Below the pieces are notes generated by a model, which had not been told where the DNA came from, did not search any database, and saw nothing but the letters and a program-made list of their open reading frames with translations. A stretch of 63,065 bases of DNA from Clostridia bacterium. GTDB taxonomy: Bacteria > Bacillota > Clostridia > UMGS1840. A program made the translations under genes and the position numbers. The stretch spans positions 72,498-135,562 of the forward strand of contig JAGBEY010000011.1 in assembly GCA_017936745.1 (NCBI GenBank). Reading direction: 5' to 3'. The stretch's first letter is position 1. Each line of letters opens with the position of its first letter. Shown here piece after piece: positions 61,643-63,065 of this stretch.

Positions 61643-62323
61643 ATGAATTATCAAATGGATTATTTTTACGGACACGAAGCAAATCAATTTACTTTTTTCA
61701 GAATACCCAAATTACTTTTCTCTGATGAAAGATTTATTGGGTTAACTTCTGATGCTAAAATATTATATGGCCTTATGCTTGACAGAATGGGCTTGTCAGT
61801 TAAGAATGGTTGGATAGATGAAAAAAATCATGTATATATTTATTTTACTTTAGAGGAAGCAATGGAATATATGCGTATAGGAAAGGATAAAGGCGTAAAG
61901 CTTTTTGCTGAACTTGATGATGAAAAAGGTTGCGGACTCATAAAGAAAAAGAAACAGGGACTTGGAAAACCTACGCTGATTTATGTCATGAATTTTGTTT
62001 CTAATATTGAGTGTCCTGAAGATGGTGATTTTGATCCTTCCAATAATGACAAAGCAGAGGTTTCTGAATCAACCGAAGTCAAGACTTCTATAAATACCGA
62101 AGTCAAGACTTCTGGAAACGCCGAAGTCAAGACTTCTGAAAAACCGAAGTCAGGACTTCTGGAAATGCCGAATACTGCACTTCTGGAAAACCGAAGTCCA
62201 AACTTCGTAAAAACCGAAGTAAATAATAATGATTTTAATAAAAATAAAAATAATAATACTGATTTTAGTGATAACTATCCTATCTCATCATATTATGGCA
62301 CTTATTACATATTTTTTCTTTAA
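61643..62323 (+). pseudogene. repA: RepA_N-type replication initiator, broken at the 3' end
   Basis: 226 codons; residues 1-125 are a clear RepA_N winged-helix domain (GHEANQFTFFRIPKLLF, LTSDAKILYGLMLDRMGLSVKNGW, GRPTLIYVMNF-like KPTLIYVMNFVS). This is the initiator of large theta plasmids and of integrative conjugative elements. Residues 140-215 lie over the palindromic iterons. The C-terminal domain (DUF6017-like), normally a further ~80 or more residues, is replaced by a short unrelated run, and the frame ends where an ECF-transporter fragment begins in another frame. It looks truncated by recombination. Confidence 0.75.
62075..62220 (+). repeat. In-gene palindromic iteron array (candidate replication origin)
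   Basis: Units of the palindrome GAAGTC-NN-GACTTC start at 62075, 62099, 62123, 62146, 62170 (degenerate) and 62193, with a half unit at 62216. Spacing is 24, 24, 23, 24, 23 and 23 bp. The 23-bp steps change reading frame, yet the DNA unit is kept. In RepA_N plasmids the origin lies inside the rep gene at just such repeats. Confidence 0.8.
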
Positions 62324-62540
62324 GGGTATGCACAATAAGCTTGGTAATACAACCTCAAGAATTATCGGCGGAACACTTGCTGAAATTGAAATGATTCTTG
62401 GATATTTTGTATTCGAGGGATTTATGTATGGCTTTGCACCGTCTGTTGTGAATATTCCTGCAAATGCTGTCCAGGGTATTGCAGGACTAATAATAGGAAT
62501 TGTTCTTGTTAAGATTTTTGAAAAAACGAAGATGTTTTAG
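62295..62540 (+). pseudogene. C-terminal fragment of an ECF transporter S component (RibU/PnuT-like)
   Basis: About 81 residues: FFFKGMHNKLGNTTSRIIGGTLAEIEMILGYFVFEGFMYGFAP and VNIPANAVQGIAGLIIGIVL. These match the last three helices and the GYF(V/L)FE and NxxQGxxG motifs of ECF S proteins for riboflavin-type vitamins. The N-terminal half is missing, and no ribosome site fits the internal ATG at 62295. Confidence 0.65.
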
Positions 62541-62609
62541 TCTGAACTTTTTATTTAGTCACACAATTTTAATAAGAATTTTTTCGAACCTTGAAATATA
62601 AAGAATTCT

Positions 62610-62652
62610 AAAAGTTAAAGCCTGCCGCATATGTCAGTGGCAGGCAACTTTT
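62610..62652. terminator. Terminator after the ECF fragment
   Basis: AAAAGTTAAAGCCTGCC with GGCAGGCAACTTTT: a 7-bp GC-rich stem (62620-62626 / 62639-62645) extended by AAAAGTT/AACTTTT and a T run. Confidence 0.8.
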
Positions 62653-62711
62653 GTAATCTTTGGAGATTGAAACAAACAAAATAATAATGATATAATATTA
62701 TAAAACTAAAA

Positions 62712-62731
62712 TTATTAAGAAATCTTAATAA
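62712..62731. promoter_or_regulatory. Perfect 20-bp palindrome upstream of the response regulator
   Basis: TTATTAAGAAATCTTAATAA is a perfect inverted repeat about 60 bp before the response-regulator ATG, followed by a possible second half site (CTTAATCTTAG, 62740-62750). Likely an operator for autoregulation. Confidence 0.5.
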
Positions 62732-62786
62732 ATTCATTGCTTAATCTTAGAACTTTTATTGTATGATGTAACCGGAGGTGAATGAG

Positions 62787-63065
62787 ATGAACATATTGGT
62801 TGTGGATGATGACAGGGAAATTGTAGATAGTATTGCAATATTTCTGTCAGGCGAAAACTATAATGTACTTAAGGCATACGACGGCATTGAGGCACTTGAT
62901 ATTTTGTCAGAAAATGAAGTTCATCTGATGATACTTGATATTATGATGCCGAAGTTGGACGGAATTAAAACTCTTATGAAATTAAGAGAATCAAGGAATA
63001 TTCCGGTTATTATGCTGTCGGCAAAATCTGAGGATACTGATAAAATTTTAGGACTCACCGCAGGA
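62787..63065 (+). CDS. OmpR-type response regulator, N-terminal receiver domain (runs off the window)
   Basis: 93 codons to the window end, start ATG at 62787 with GGAGGTG six nt upstream. Receiver features: acidic pocket ILVVDDDREI, phospho-acceptor Asp in MILDIMMPKLDG (about residue 53), and VIMLSAKSEDTDK (conserved Ser and Lys). Followed by LGLTAG as in OmpR/PhoB proteins. Effector domain lies beyond the edge. A cognate histidine kinase is expected next. Such two-component pairs are common cargo of integrative elements. Confidence 0.9.
   Translation, partial: MNILVVDDDREIVDSIAIFLSGENYNVLKAYDGIEALDILSENEVHLMILDIMMPKLDGIKTLMKLRESRNIPVIMLSAKSEDTDKILGLTAG

Noticed and set aside
62075..62220. 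CRISPR array
   Set aside because: Unit-plus-gap is only 23-24 bp, the gaps are near identical rather than unique spacers, and the array lies within a rep gene.

Overview
The window looks like a chromosomal segment (or genome-bin contig) from an anaerobic, spore-lineage Clostridia bacterium. It has AT-rich intergenic DNA, strong GGAGG-type ribosome sites, several promoters with 17-bp spacers, a SigH-like sigma factor, a BofC-like protein, AddAB recombination nucleases, and oxygen-sensitive metabolism (adenosylcobalamin diol dehydratase, Hdr-type flavin/iron-sulfur proteins, Rnf-like proteins). Genus cannot be fixed from the sequence alone.

Layout. 1-12.1 kb is mostly housekeeping: a DUF5685 fragment, a prolyl-tRNA synthetase with a secreted PpiC foldase, a class II ketose-bisphosphate aldolase, a secreted VanY-type carboxypeptidase, a TPP-riboswitch-controlled ThiT, a Gfo/Idh/MocA oxidoreductase, NfeD plus an SPFH protein, YbaK, a zinc-ribbon protein, a sigma factor and a BofC-like protein. 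12.5-28.9 kb is one long operon for a 1,2-propanediol bacterial microcompartment (BMC). It encodes a class II sugar-phosphate aldolase, B12-dependent diol dehydratase (PduCDE), reactivase PduG, PduO, PduP, a zinc-family alcohol dehydrogenase, four BMC-H shell proteins, PduL, a BMC-P vertex protein, PduS, PduT, a DeoR-type regulator and rhamnulokinase. Together these suggest that rhamnulose-1-P (and perhaps fuculose-1-P) is split inside or at the shell to DHAP and lactaldehyde. Lactaldehyde would be reduced to propanediol, and propanediol dismutated to propanol and propionyl-phosphate.

28.9-40.3 kb carries a TSCPD protein, addBA, an AEC transporter, a lipoyl-less E2-like acyltransferase, a small Cys-rich membrane protein and an NSS transporter. 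40.4-50.7 kb is the most striking part. It is a tight operon hdrB-hdrC-hdrA-mvhD-(FrhB/ferredoxin-like)-(AsrA-like)-(AsrB/HydG-like)-frdB-frdA followed by an AspT-type exchanger. A near-perfect Rex (NADH/NAD+ sensor) operator lies in its leader. The best reading is a soluble NADH-linked, probably electron-bifurcating fumarate reductase with its dicarboxylate exchanger.

50.7-61.3 kb holds a glycoside hydrolase (GH63/MGH1-like), a second NSS transporter, an AraC regulator, an SDR and a second Gfo/Idh/MocA enzyme, TrmO, tRNA-Arg(CCG), tdh-kbl for threonine degradation, an unknown protein and a CBM9-like protein. 61.3-63.1 kb changes character. It has a structured leader, a RepA_N-type replication initiator gene containing an in-gene array of palindromic iterons but broken at its 3' end, a C-terminal fragment of an ECF transporter S component, and the start of an OmpR-type response regulator. 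This looks like the decayed edge of an integrative/plasmid element or an assembly junction.
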